Shown here in pieces: positions 22,645 through 29,789 of a DNA stretch of 29,789 bases. Every line of letters begins with the position of its first letter. The first letter of the stretch is position 1. The notes below the pieces were generated by a model. The model saw nothing but the letters and a program-made list of their open reading frames with translations, was not told the DNA's origin and made no database searches. The DNA comes from JAVBLU01 sp031553225 (GTDB lineage: Bacteria > Bacillota > Clostridia > Christensenellales > UBA1750), in NCBI GenBank assembly GCA_031553225.1, contig JAVBLU010000015.1, forward strand, positions 1 to 29,789, written 5' to 3'. The position numbers and the translations under genes are program-made.

Positions 22645-24576
22645 TTACTGTATCGCGCCTCTTTTGTGCAAAATCCACTTGGCGCGGTCGAGAGGGTCGA
22701 TGCCAAGGAGGGGCGTCGCAGCGCCCAGCTCCAGAGGGCAGAGGCGGTAGCCGTGAAACCGGGCGGAGAGCATGCCCCGGCCGGAGGTGAAGGAGGCGAA
22801 GCGGGCAGGGAAATCCATGGAGGTCGCCACGGGCACGAGGGCCTCGGCGCGCGTTCTGCCGGCGAGGATGTCCGAGCAGAGCATCTCGCCGCGCATGGCG
22901 ATGATCTCGCCCACAAGGCGGCCGGCCAGCTGCTCCGGCAGGGTCATCTGCAGCAAAAGGTAAGGCTCCAGCAGATCCTCGCCGCTGCTGTCCAGGGCGC
23001 GCATCAAGGCGATGGGCGTGGCGAGAAAGAAATCGAGCGGGTGCGTGTGGATCGGGTGGTGTTCACCGTCTGCTAGGGTCACCAGAAGGTCGGTCACCTC
23101 CCAGCCAAGCCGCCCCTGCGCGAGGGTCTCCCGCACGCTCTGCTCCACATGGTGCTGGTACCGATAGGCGATGCGGCGGTCCTCGGCCAGGGACAGGAAC
23201 TGCATCCCTGTGCCGCGCGGCAAAGGCTCCACCAGCAGATGCACGACGGCCCAGCAGGGTTTGGGCATGGTGTAGGCCTCAAAGCCCGCGCCCGGGCCTT
23301 TGGGCGTCGCCTTGTAGATGACGCTGGGCGCGCCCAGGGAAGCGTCCAGGCCAAAACGGTGGCTGAAAAGGGCGCCGAGCAGCTCGATGTGCATTGTGCC
23401 GCGCACGCGCAGCGTGAGCTCGCGCTCCCTGGGCGCCCACTGCACGGCCAGGGAAGGGTCCTCGTCGCACAGCTCGGCGCAGGCGTCAAGAAGCGCGGGC
23501 AGCTGCCCGGGCGGGCAGCACGCCCGTACGCGCAGCAGCGGCTCCTGGGCAATGCCGCCTCGCGCTCCGGCCGTGGCGGAGCCGAACACGTCGCCCACGC
23601 GCGCCGAAGCAAGCCCGCTCACGGCCGCGATGTCGCCCGCCCAAAGCTCCTCCAAGTCCTGATAGCGCGCCCCGGCCGGTCGCTTCAACTGCGCCGCTTT
23701 CTCGGGCTGCGCGCCCTCGCGCGCAAAGCAGAGGGCGTCGCGGCGGCGCAGCGTGCCGCTGACGAGCTTGATGTGCGCCAGCTTGCCCAGCGCGTCGTCA
23801 TGCGTGATGCGGAACACCACGCCGCCGGCCGGGCCGGCGGCGTCGCCCGCTTCGCGCGGCAGATAGGTCTCAATCGCCTGCAGCAGCGCATCCATGCCGA
23901 CGCCCAGTTGCGCCGCGCCGTATACCAGAGGGCAGGCGGCGCCCGCGGCCGTCTGTGCTGCCAGGGAACGCGACAGGTCGTGCGCGGCGGCGCGGCCGCT
24001 CAGCAGCAGCTCCGCCAGGCGTTCGTCTTCTTCGGCCAGGCGGTAGGCGTCCTCCTCGGCCATTGGCGCATCCCGCACACAGCAGCCGCGCTCGCCGGGC
24101 GAAACCGGTGCGTTCAATGGGAAAGCGCGTACGCCAAGCCGCGATAGTTCGGCCAAAACAACCTCCGGCGCGCACCCCACCCGGTCGATCTTGTTCACCA
24201 AAATGAGCGTGGGCAGGCGCATGGCCTGCAGGGTGCGCAGCAACATCTCGGCCTGCGGTTGCACGCCTTCCGGCGCGGACAGCACGAGGAGCGCGGCCGT
24301 CAGGACGGACAGCGCACGCTCCACTTCGCTGACAAAATCGGCGTGGCCGGGCGTATCGATCAGGTTTACCAGCGTGTCGCCCAGCGAAAAGGATGCCTCG
24401 GCCGCGCGCACGGAGATGCCGCGCTGCCGTTCGATGGGCAAAAAGTCGGTCTGCGTGTCGCCGCCCTTCACCGACCCCGCGCGGCGAATTTGCCCGGTCT
24501 TGTACAGGAGCTGCTCGGTGGCGGTCGTTTTGCCCGCGTCCACATGCGCCAGCACGCCCAGGTTGAGAAAACGCAT
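22645..24576 (-). CDS. TetM/EF-G family translation factor GTPase
   Basis: A 643-residue GTPase of the tetracycline ribosomal-protection type (elongation factor G superfamily). The GTPase motifs are AHVDAGKTT (G1), RQRGISV (G2), DTPGH (G3) and NKID (G4). The length and the C-terminal FASFTSGRGMLSARFHGYRLC region match the TetM/TetO group. It acts on the ribosome in the cytoplasm. ATG 24576 is 5 bases after the stop of the upstream Fe-S gene and puts the G1 motif at residue 9. Whether it confers tetracycline protection or is one of the chromosomal relatives of unknown duty common in Clostridia cannot be told. Its place behind glycan genes is unusual. Confidence 0.88.
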   Translation of the reverse strand: MRFLNLGVLAHVDAGKTTATEQLLYKTGQIRRAGSVKGGDTQTDFLPIERQRGISVRAAEASFSLGDTLVNLIDTPGHADFVSEVERALSVLTAALLVLSAPEGVQPQAEMLLRTLQAMRLPTLILVNKIDRVGCAPEVVLAELSRLGVRAFPLNAPVSPGERGCCVRDAPMAEEDAYRLAEEDERLAELLLSGRAAAHDLSRSLAAQTAAGAACPLVYGAAQLGVGMDALLQAIETYLPREAGDAAGPAGGVVFRITHDDALGKLAHIKLVSGTLRRRDALCFAREGAQPEKAAQLKRPAGARYQDLEELWAGDIAAVSGLASARVGDVFGSATAGARGGIAQEPLLRVRACCPPGQLPALLDACAELCDEDPSLAVQWAPRERELTLRVRGTMHIELLGALFSHRFGLDASLGAPSVIYKATPKGPGAGFEAYTMPKPCWAVVHLLVEPLPRGTGMQFLSLAEDRRIAYRYQHHVEQSVRETLAQGRLGWEVTDLLVTLADGEHHPIHTHPLDFFLATPIALMRALDSSGEDLLEPYLLLQMTLPEQLAGRLVGEIIAMRGEMLCSDILAGRTRAEALVPVATSMDFPARFASFTSGRGMLSARFHGYRLCPLELGAATPLLGIDPLDRAKWILHKRGAIQ

Positions 24577-24581
24577 GCGCC

Positions 24582-25400
24582 CTACGACCGCCTGCCCGGC
24601 GCACGGCGCTCGCAGGGCACGCCCACCTGGCATTTGCCGCAGCCATAGCGCGGGGCATACTTGCGCGAAGTTTCGCCCACAAAGGCGCTGCAAACGGGAT
24701 GGCTCTTGCCCGCGTCCGCTCCGCGCGCCTTATCGATGGCGTGCGCGGGGCAACGCCGCTGGCATGCGCCGCACATGGTGCAGTACTCGTATACACCCGC
24801 ATAGGGCCGCCCGTCACAGGGCAGGGCCAGGGAGGAGATGATCGACCCGTACCGGCCGGCCGCCCCCTGTACGGTGATCAGGCTTTTGCATAACCCAAAC
24901 GTGCCCAGGCCGCACGCATACCCGGCGTGCCGCTCGGACCAGTTGCTGGTATACTCGCCCGTCTTTGACCAGAACTTTGGATCGGTGAGGGGCGCGGTCG
25001 CCTCGTGACCCGCCTGGCGCAACAGCCCGACCAGGTGCTCGCTCAAACTCCTGATGAAAGCCTGCCCTTCGATGCGCGCGTGCAGCCACATGGAGGAAGG
25101 CTCCACGGGCAGCTCGTCGTTGGAGCGGCGCACATCCTCGGAAAACGGGCTGAAGAAGGCGATCACCGTGCGCGCTGCGGGCAGAAAGTCCCTGGGCATC
25201 ATATGATGCGGTCCAACGACATCCGGCCTGCGCAGCTCTTCAAAGAATGGGTCGGACGCGTCGCCAAAGGCCAGCAGCGGCGCTTCGTACATGGGCTTGC
25301 CCACGAGGTCGGGGCTGATGGCCCATTCCGCCTGGATGTAGTTGCCCGGGTTGTCCTTGGTAAAAGCGGCCGCCGCGGCGAGTAGCGTTTCTCTGTTCAC
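24582..25400 (-). CDS. QueG-like (epoxyqueuosine reductase-related) iron-sulfur protein
   Basis: A 272-residue protein. SERHAGYACGLGTFGL near 156-170 resembles the cobalamin-binding region of epoxyqueuosine reductase and reductive dehalogenases. It is followed by ferredoxin-type cysteines: C207/C210/C213/C217 (CTMCGACQRRCP) and C237, C254, C257, C263, enough for two 4Fe-4S clusters. It lacks the C-terminal HEAT-repeat domain of true QueG, so it is better called a QueG-like Fe-S protein of unknown substrate. GTG 25400 is 10 bases after AGGAG on the - strand. It lies 29 bases after the GH172-like stop and 5 bases before the TetM-like gene. Confidence 0.8.
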   Translation of the reverse strand: MNRETLLAAAAAFTKDNPGNYIQAEWAISPDLVGKPMYEAPLLAFGDASDPFFEELRRPDVVGPHHMMPRDFLPAARTVIAFFSPFSEDVRRSNDELPVEPSSMWLHARIEGQAFIRSLSEHLVGLLRQAGHEATAPLTDPKFWSKTGEYTSNWSERHAGYACGLGTFGLCKSLITVQGAAGRYGSIISSLALPCDGRPYAGVYEYCTMCGACQRRCPAHAIDKARGADAGKSHPVCSAFVGETSRKYAPRYGCGKCQVGVPCERRAPGRRS

Positions 25401-25429
25401 TGGAAACCATCTCCTGTCCGGATGGAATG

Positions 25430-26608
25430 TCAGTACGAGCCCTTTTCCTTGCGCGAGAGGTACATCTGCGCCCACAGCTGCTTGGCGGCCTCCATTTCGG
25501 GGGTAAGGGCCATGGGTACGGGTGGTGTGTTCGTGCCCTCGCGCGCCGCAAAGGAGCGTACGAGGGGCAGGCGCTGCAGGGTGGGCAGAATGCCGAAAGC
25601 CTTGTGCGGTTCGCGCTGGTACCAGTACGCCACGGAGGAATACTCGTTGGATAAGTGGTTGCCGTGCCCGTGCTCGATGGAGGCGCGCAGGCTCTTGGTA
25701 AAGCGCACAGGGTTGGCCAAATAAAACACGTACGAGGTTTGGTATCCCAGCGTGTCCGCCTCGTAGATCGACGAGCCGTTGCACAGATAGGCGTTGCGTT
25801 GCATGCCGTAGGCCTGGTTCAGGGCGTCCTCGCTGCCGGTACCGTGCAGGCTGGGCGGCCAGGGCTCGCCGTCTATGAAGATCATCTCGTCGCCCTCGCC
25901 CCACCAGGTGCGCTCGTGCGGGTTCTTCACGCGGCGCTGCAGGTTCGTCACCGACAGGTTGAAGCCGATGAACTGCCCGGCCCCTTCGGCGGATAGCAGC
26001 TGGTAGTTGTCCTTGTCGGACAGGCATTTGACGCCGTCGCTGACGGCGCTGTTCACCGTTACCTCGTGCCCCCAGCCCGTGGTCGGGTTTTCCCGATGGA
26101 ACTGGGCGTGGAAATACGCCGCGTCCGCTCCGAAGGGCGCGTCCTGCAGCTCGTAATCGATGTAAAAGTATTGGTAGTGGTTCTCGTCGGTCTCGTTCGT
26201 GACCTCCACGCGCGCGCTGCGGTTAAAGGGCATGGGCAGGTAGCAGTTCAGCGCCGCCGCGCCGCCAAAGCAGTTGTGCTGCCGGTCATTCACCGAGGCG
26301 GTGAAGGGCAGGCTTTGAAAGGAACACACCATGGAGTGCCCCAAACAGAAGAAGTCGCCCAGCGGTGCAAGAACGCTTGGCTGTTCCTCGCCGTCCCAGT
26401 ACATGCGCAGAACAATGCGGCGCAGGTAGTCCGGGTCCGGGTTGCTCTGTGTCATCCAGATGTGCGTGATCTTGCCCGGCCCGGAGATGTCGGCCAGCAC
26501 GCGCGTTTCGCCTGGCGCGAGCATCCAGCGGTCGGCGTTGCCGCCTGTCACGTCGTAAGAGGAACAGCGTTTTGTGCGCGCGGGCGTTATTCGGTACAGA
26601 TCGTCCAT
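25430..26608 (-). CDS. DUF2961/GH172 family glycoside hydrolase-like protein (second copy)
   Basis: A 392-residue relative of the protein at 19569. It shares the N-terminal DDLYRITPARTKRCSSYD block, GPGKITHIWMTQ (44-54), LRMYWDG, PLGDFFCLG, WWGEGDEMIFIDGE with E238 and HGTGSEDALNQAYG with E260. The probable catalytic glutamates are kept at the same spacing as in the other copy. The two differ in the middle and C-terminal parts, so they probably act on different linkages. No signal peptide is seen. ATG 26608 is used; GGGGGG upstream is about 14 bases away, so a TTG at 26614 is an alternative. A promoter on the - strand precedes it and it heads a four-gene operon. Confidence 0.87.
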   Translation of the reverse strand: MDDLYRITPARTKRCSSYDVTGGNADRWMLAPGETRVLADISGPGKITHIWMTQSNPDPDYLRRIVLRMYWDGEEQPSVLAPLGDFFCLGHSMVCSFQSLPFTASVNDRQHNCFGGAAALNCYLPMPFNRSARVEVTNETDENHYQYFYIDYELQDAPFGADAAYFHAQFHRENPTTGWGHEVTVNSAVSDGVKCLSDKDNYQLLSAEGAGQFIGFNLSVTNLQRRVKNPHERTWWGEGDEMIFIDGEPWPPSLHGTGSEDALNQAYGMQRNAYLCNGSSIYEADTLGYQTSYVFYLANPVRFTKSLRASIEHGHGNHLSNEYSSVAYWYQREPHKAFGILPTLQRLPLVRSFAAREGTNTPPVPMALTPEMEAAKQLWAQMYLSRKEKGSY

Positions 26609-26644
26609 AAACAAGGCAAACACCCCCCAGCGATGGCTGTCTTC

Positions 26645-26672
26645 ATCATAGCACAACGGCCGGGAAATACAA
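26645..26672 (-). promoter_or_regulatory. Promoter TTGTAT-16-TATGAT on the - strand
   Basis: On the - strand TTGTAT (26672-26667) and TATGAT (26650-26645) are separated by 16 bases. The -10 box is five of six to consensus, the -35 box only three. It lies about 40 bases upstream of the GH172-like start at 26608. Confidence 0.55.
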
Positions 26673-26801
26673 TCCAGTTCTCCACGCAAACGGGTCTGTC
26701 GCCCGGCGCGGCGGCTCACCGTGCTGCTGTCAAGCCTAAGGAACCGAGGCGCTGCTCCAACCGCGGACAAATAGCGCCCGGCGGGTGGACTACGGTGCCA
26801 A

Positions 26802-26831
26802 AGCCGCCCCGCCCAAGACGGCGGGGCGGCT
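26802..26831. terminator. Hairpin terminator after the FAD oxidoreductase gene
   Basis: A perfect 12-base stem AGCCGCCCCGCC with its complement and a 6-base loop lies 15 bases beyond the FAD gene stop on the - strand, followed by TTTGG. It separates the transporter/FAD unit from the GH172-headed operon. Confidence 0.7.
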
Positions 26832-26845
26832 CTTCGGTAAGCGGG

Positions 26846-28162
26846 TTACCTTGCGTTCGGCAGGTACGCGCCCAGCGCAAGCAGTCCCTGCTGCACGCTG
26901 CGCACCGGCAGGTCCGCGGGGCGGCTGCCGCTGGCCGTCGCCAGCGCCGCGGCCACGCCGCTGGCCTGGCCGGAGATCCAGCACCCCGGCATCACGCGCA
27001 TGGAGCCCTGCATGGGGCGGTCCGTGCCGATGCACCGTCCGGCCACCAGGGCGTTGCGCAAGCCCTTGGGAACCAGGCACAGGTAGGGGATGCCGTAGCT
27101 CTCGCCCTTTTGCAGGTGCGAGGCCTTAAAGTTGCCGTAGGTCTTCTCGTGCTCCTTGATGGAGTTGTTCACGGGGTGCATGTCCACGCTGTAGCAGTAG
27201 CGTCCTATCTCGTCCTCGTATACGGCGCGCGTGTCGAATGCCTCGCGTATGAGGCGCTTTTCGCAGGTGATGCGGCGCGATTCGCGTATGCCTAGAAGCG
27301 ATCCGGTGGAAATGAGCTCCATCTGCTCATAGCCGGTGAGATATTCTTTGAAGTACTTTTCGTACTCGCGCACGTACACGCGGCCGCGCAGGAAACCCTT
27401 CGTCATGGAGCGCTCGTCCGTGCCGTCCACGCCGAACAGGTGGCCGATGTTGCCGCCGCCCACGCTGTCGGAAATTTTCCACATACCCGGAAGAGACCGG
27501 TCGGGAATGGCGAACACGCCGTCCGCGATGGCTTCCTCGATGCGCCGGGCGTCGGGTTTCTCCACCCGCGTCCAGTCCACGCCCGCCCACAGCGAGCACA
27601 GCGTGCCGGCCATCATGTTGCCGTCCTCGTCGCCCTTCTCAAAGGCAGCGCCTGCCCACACGCACAGGTCGCCGTCGCCCGTGCAGTCGACGTACTGCCG
27701 GGCCCTCACCGCGAAGACGCCGGATTTGGCCGCAAAGAGCGCCGTGTCGATGGCGTCGCCCTGCATCTGCACGTCAATGAGCTGGCTTTGGTACACGAAG
27801 GGTACGTCCGCCTCCAGCAGGATCTCTTCGTAGCAGCGCTTGAGCGCCTCGGCGTTAATGGAGAGCGAGCCGTAGGCGAATTTGCCGGTGGACAGATCGC
27901 ATCCCGGATACAGCCGGCGCAGCACCTGCGTGCCAAACCCGGCGCTCAGCAGGTGTTCGCCGTCGCCGATGCTCATGAAGGCCGGCACCATGCCCGCCGT
28001 GCCAAGGCCCCCAAGGCAGGTGTGTCCTTCCAACAGAAGAACGCTTGCCCCGGCCTTTTTGGCCGCCCACGCGGCCGCCACGCCGGCCGGGCCGCCGCCC
28101 ACGACGAGCACGTCCACCTCGTGGCGGACGGTTACATTGCGTTGGTAACGTACTTCGCTCAT
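26846..28162 (-). CDS. FAD-dependent oxidoreductase (FAD_oxidored family)
   Basis: A 438-residue flavoprotein. The N-terminal dinucleotide fold VDVLVVGGGPAGVAAAWAAKK (key glycines 22-27) is followed by an acidic residue (LLLEG), the standard FAD ADP site. The CTGDGDLCVWAG segment in the middle and CLVPKGLRNALVAGRCIG near the C-terminus are typical of the family found next to carbohydrate genes in anaerobes and Bacteroidetes. No signal peptide is visible. ATG 28162 is preferred: GGGAGG ends 8 bases upstream, while ATG 28168 would be only 2 bases from it. It follows the solute-binding protein gene through an attenuator-like hairpin. The substrate is unknown; a sugar or polyol ring hydroxyl is possible. 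Confidence 0.87.
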   Translation of the reverse strand: MSEVRYQRNVTVRHEVDVLVVGGGPAGVAAAWAAKKAGASVLLLEGHTCLGGLGTAGMVPAFMSIGDGEHLLSAGFGTQVLRRLYPGCDLSTGKFAYGSLSINAEALKRCYEEILLEADVPFVYQSQLIDVQMQGDAIDTALFAAKSGVFAVRARQYVDCTGDGDLCVWAGAAFEKGDEDGNMMAGTLCSLWAGVDWTRVEKPDARRIEEAIADGVFAIPDRSLPGMWKISDSVGGGNIGHLFGVDGTDERSMTKGFLRGRVYVREYEKYFKEYLTGYEQMELISTGSLLGIRESRRITCEKRLIREAFDTRAVYEDEIGRYCYSVDMHPVNNSIKEHEKTYGNFKASHLQKGESYGIPYLCLVPKGLRNALVAGRCIGTDRPMQGSMRVMPGCWISGQASGVAAALATASGSRPADLPVRSVQQGLLALGAYLPNAR

Positions 28163-28170
28163 GCGCATTG

Positions 28171-28176
28171 CCTCCC
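28171..28176 (-). promoter_or_regulatory. Ribosome binding site GGGAGG of the FAD oxidoreductase gene
   Basis: On the - strand GGGAGG lies 8 bases before ATG 28162 but only 2 bases before ATG 28168, so it selects the shorter form of the protein. Confidence 0.6.
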
Positions 28177-28182
28177 TGGCAT

Positions 28183-28218
28183 GGAAAAGGGGCGCGCCGC
28201 ACGGCGCACCCCTTTTCC
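28183..28218 (-). terminator. Attenuator-like hairpin between binding protein and FAD genes
   Basis: Arms GGAAAAGGGG and CCCCTTTTCC with an inner GCGCC/GGCGC stem and one mismatch form a long hairpin in the 61-base gap between the two - strand genes. It lies only a few bases before the FAD gene ribosome site. It probably lowers expression of the downstream gene relative to the binding protein or protects the upstream mRNA. Confidence 0.6.
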
Positions 28219-28223
28219 GTATT

Positions 28224-29789
28224 TTACTTTTTGTAGACGTCGGTGTAGGGGCTCTTGGCTTCCAGGGTAAGCTTCACAAGGTCCTGGTGCGTGTCGTACC
28301 ACTTCTGGGCGCCGGCTTCGTACTCAAGGCCGCCGTCGGTCTCCCAGCTCTTTACGAACGCATCGTAGGTGTCGATCTTTTCGGTGCCGGCGATGACCTT
28401 CATAAAGTAGTCGTTGCACTTGGTGGCCAAGGCGGCGTTGTACTTGTCAAACTCGGGGAAGGCCGCATAGCCGAAAGCGTTAAACGTGTACGGATAGTCC
28501 AGAGACTTGCGGTTCATGTCCAGCCAAGCGTCGTAGAGCAGCTCGTCCTTCTGCACGCGCGACAGCCACGTGGTGGCATGGTCGGGGAAGCGCACGGCCA
28601 GCTGGAAGACGTTGCCGTTCGTCATGTCGTCCTTGTACTTGGGCTGGATGGGGGTGGGCACGCCGTCCTTCAAGGTGTAGTGCACGCCCTCGATACCGGC
28701 GTTAAACTCCCACCAAACACTCTTCTGCAGGCGGGCGTCCACCATGCCCATCACGTACTTGGCGTTGGCCGAAGCCGTCTTGGGAATGCAGGTAACGGTG
28801 GTGACGGCCTGGGAGGTGTTGATGTGCGTCTTGCCGGTGGAATCCTTCAGGGGCAGGATGGAGAGGAAGTGGGCTTCGGGGGTCTTCTCGCGCAGAGCGC
28901 GGGTCCAGCCGGGCGTGGCGGTCCAGCCCATGAAGGCCATCGCGGCGGCGCCGGAGGACATCTTCTGGTTGATGTTCTCGCCCTTGTTCACCGGCCAGTC
29001 GATATCGATGAGGCCTTCGGCGTACAGCTTGTTCATAAAGGAGAGATAGTCCTTCATGCCGGGCAGGCGCAGGCGGCTTTGCGCCTTGCCGTCCACAACG
29101 GTCAGCTGGAAGGTATCAAGGCCAAAGCCGGAGCCGATCGTCTCGTGGTAGGCCTGGTTGCCGGTGATCGGAATCAGGCCGGTTTTGGTCTTTACGTCCT
29201 TAACGAGCGCGTAGAACTCGTCAACGTTCATCGTGGCGGCGGGCACAGTGATGTTGTTCTTGGCGAACAGGTCCTCGCGGTAGCCAAGCGCGCCGCTGAG
29301 GATGACCAGGCCGACCTCGGGCACGCCGTAGGTCTTGCCGTCGGCCAACTTCACGTAGAACCAGCCGGTCGGGTCAACGCTTGTGACGATGTCGGGATAC
29401 TGCTGGAGGTACTCGTCGATGGGAAGCAGGGCGTTCTGGCCGGCCAGCATGCTGAACTGGGCGCTGGAGAGCTTGAGTACGTCGTACTTCGTGCCGGAAC
29501 TGATTTCCAGGCTCAGGCGCTCGTTGGCACCTTCGGAGGGCAGCAGGTCGTACTGCACCTTGTAGCCCGTCAGCTCTTCCAGGCGCTTGGCAGTGTACTC
29601 GCTGTTCGGGTCGAAGGCCTGGTTGCCCATCAGCATGGTCAACTTCGGGCCCTTGTCGGCGGTGGCGGGCGGGGCGGGGGCGGCCGCCGGGGCCGGGGTT
29701 ACCGGCGCGGGCGTGGCGGCAGCGGCGGGCGCTGCGGTGGCGGCGGGCGCCGCCGTGGGCGCGGGCGTAGCGGCCGGCGCGGACGTACA
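28224..29789 (-). CDS. ABC transporter solute-binding lipoprotein (LplA type), 5' end outside the window
   Basis: 521 residues are visible. Read on the - strand, the last codon of the window (29789-29787) is TGT, a cysteine that fits the lipidated residue of a lipobox; the signal peptide lies outside. It is followed by about 45 residues of Ala/Pro/Thr-rich linker and then a family 1 solute-binding domain (KLTMLMGNQAFDPNSEYTAK onward). The protein resembles the one at 5077 in layout and length but not closely in sequence, so it serves another substrate. Its permease genes are not seen and may lie upstream of the window end. Downstream, after a hairpin, is the FAD oxidoreductase, so the transported sugar is probably a substrate of the genes to the left. 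Confidence 0.9.
   Translation of the reverse strand, partial: CTSAPAATPAPTAAPAATAAPAAAATPAPVTPAPAAAPAPPATADKGPKLTMLMGNQAFDPNSEYTAKRLEELTGYKVQYDLLPSEGANERLSLEISSGTKYDVLKLSSAQFSMLAGQNALLPIDEYLQQYPDIVTSVDPTGWFYVKLADGKTYGVPEVGLVILSGALGYREDLFAKNNITVPAATMNVDEFYALVKDVKTKTGLIPITGNQAYHETIGSGFGLDTFQLTVVDGKAQSRLRLPGMKDYLSFMNKLYAEGLIDIDWPVNKGENINQKMSSGAAAMAFMGWTATPGWTRALREKTPEAHFLSILPLKDSTGKTHINTSQAVTTVTCIPKTASANAKYVMGMVDARLQKSVWWEFNAGIEGVHYTLKDGVPTPIQPKYKDDMTNGNVFQLAVRFPDHATTWLSRVQKDELLYDAWLDMNRKSLDYPYTFNAFGYAAFPEFDKYNAALATKCNDYFMKVIAGTEKIDTYDAFVKSWETDGGLEYEAGAQKWYDTHQDLVKLTLEAKSPYTDVYKK

Noticed and set aside
22645..24576. A mobile tetracycline resistance gene
   Set aside because: No integrase, mobilisation gene or repeat flanks it, and the gene sits in a tight operon with GC-rich codon use like its neighbours; it is safer to call it a TetM-family GTPase.

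Overview
The window looks like an anaerobic, high-GC member of the Clostridia, probably gut-associated. The evidence is strong AGGAGG-type ribosome sites with some GTG and TTG starts, a glycyl radical enzyme, LplA/LplB/LplC-type importers with lipobox lipoproteins and no dedicated ATPase, a ROK regulator and a YtaF/MntP-like membrane protein. Coding is dense and GC-rich at third positions, so long antisense frames are common and were ignored. No rRNA, tRNA, CRISPR array, insertion sequence or phage gene was seen.

Left part (1-4954). The 3' end of a glycyl radical enzyme is followed by a Gfo/Idh/MocA oxidoreductase and a TIM-barrel sugar isomerase/epimerase on the + strand. These converge on a small MntP/YtaF-like membrane protein. 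Divergent from that protein is a ROK regulator.

Central operon (5077-18426, + strand). A promoter with a near-perfect 9+1+9 inverted repeat precedes a solute-binding lipoprotein and two permeases. Tightly packed after them come an iron-type alcohol dehydrogenase, a TauE/TSUP exporter, the two halves of a split transketolase, an L-fucose-isomerase-like protein, a metal-site-degenerate M24-like protein, an RpiB-like isomerase, a second Gfo/Idh/MocA protein and two TIM-barrel isomerases. A strong terminator closes the operon. This set matches what is known of the sulfo-transketolase route for sulfoquinovose: isomerise the sugar, cut two 2-carbon units with transketolase, isomerise sulfoerythrose in between, reduce sulfoacetaldehyde to isethionate and export it. 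The assignment rests on gene content and active-site changes, not on a database match. The M24-like protein and the Gfo/TIM tail are not part of the route as I know it.

Gap (18427-19568). About 1.1 kb without a convincing gene. It holds two rho-independent terminators, patches of coding-like sequence and a good promoter for the next gene.

Right part. On the + strand lie a GH172/DUF2961 protein and an aldo/keto reductase with eight ferredoxin-type cysteines, ending at a strong hairpin. The remainder is on the - strand, read from right to left: a second solute-binding lipoprotein (the window edge falls on its lipobox cysteine), an attenuator-like hairpin, an FAD oxidoreductase, a hairpin terminator, then a separate promoter driving a second GH172/DUF2961 gene, a QueG-like iron-sulfur protein, a TetM/EF-G-family GTPase and a small P-loop protein. 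This half looks like a second glycan-use locus with an unexplained translation-factor and Fe-S tail.
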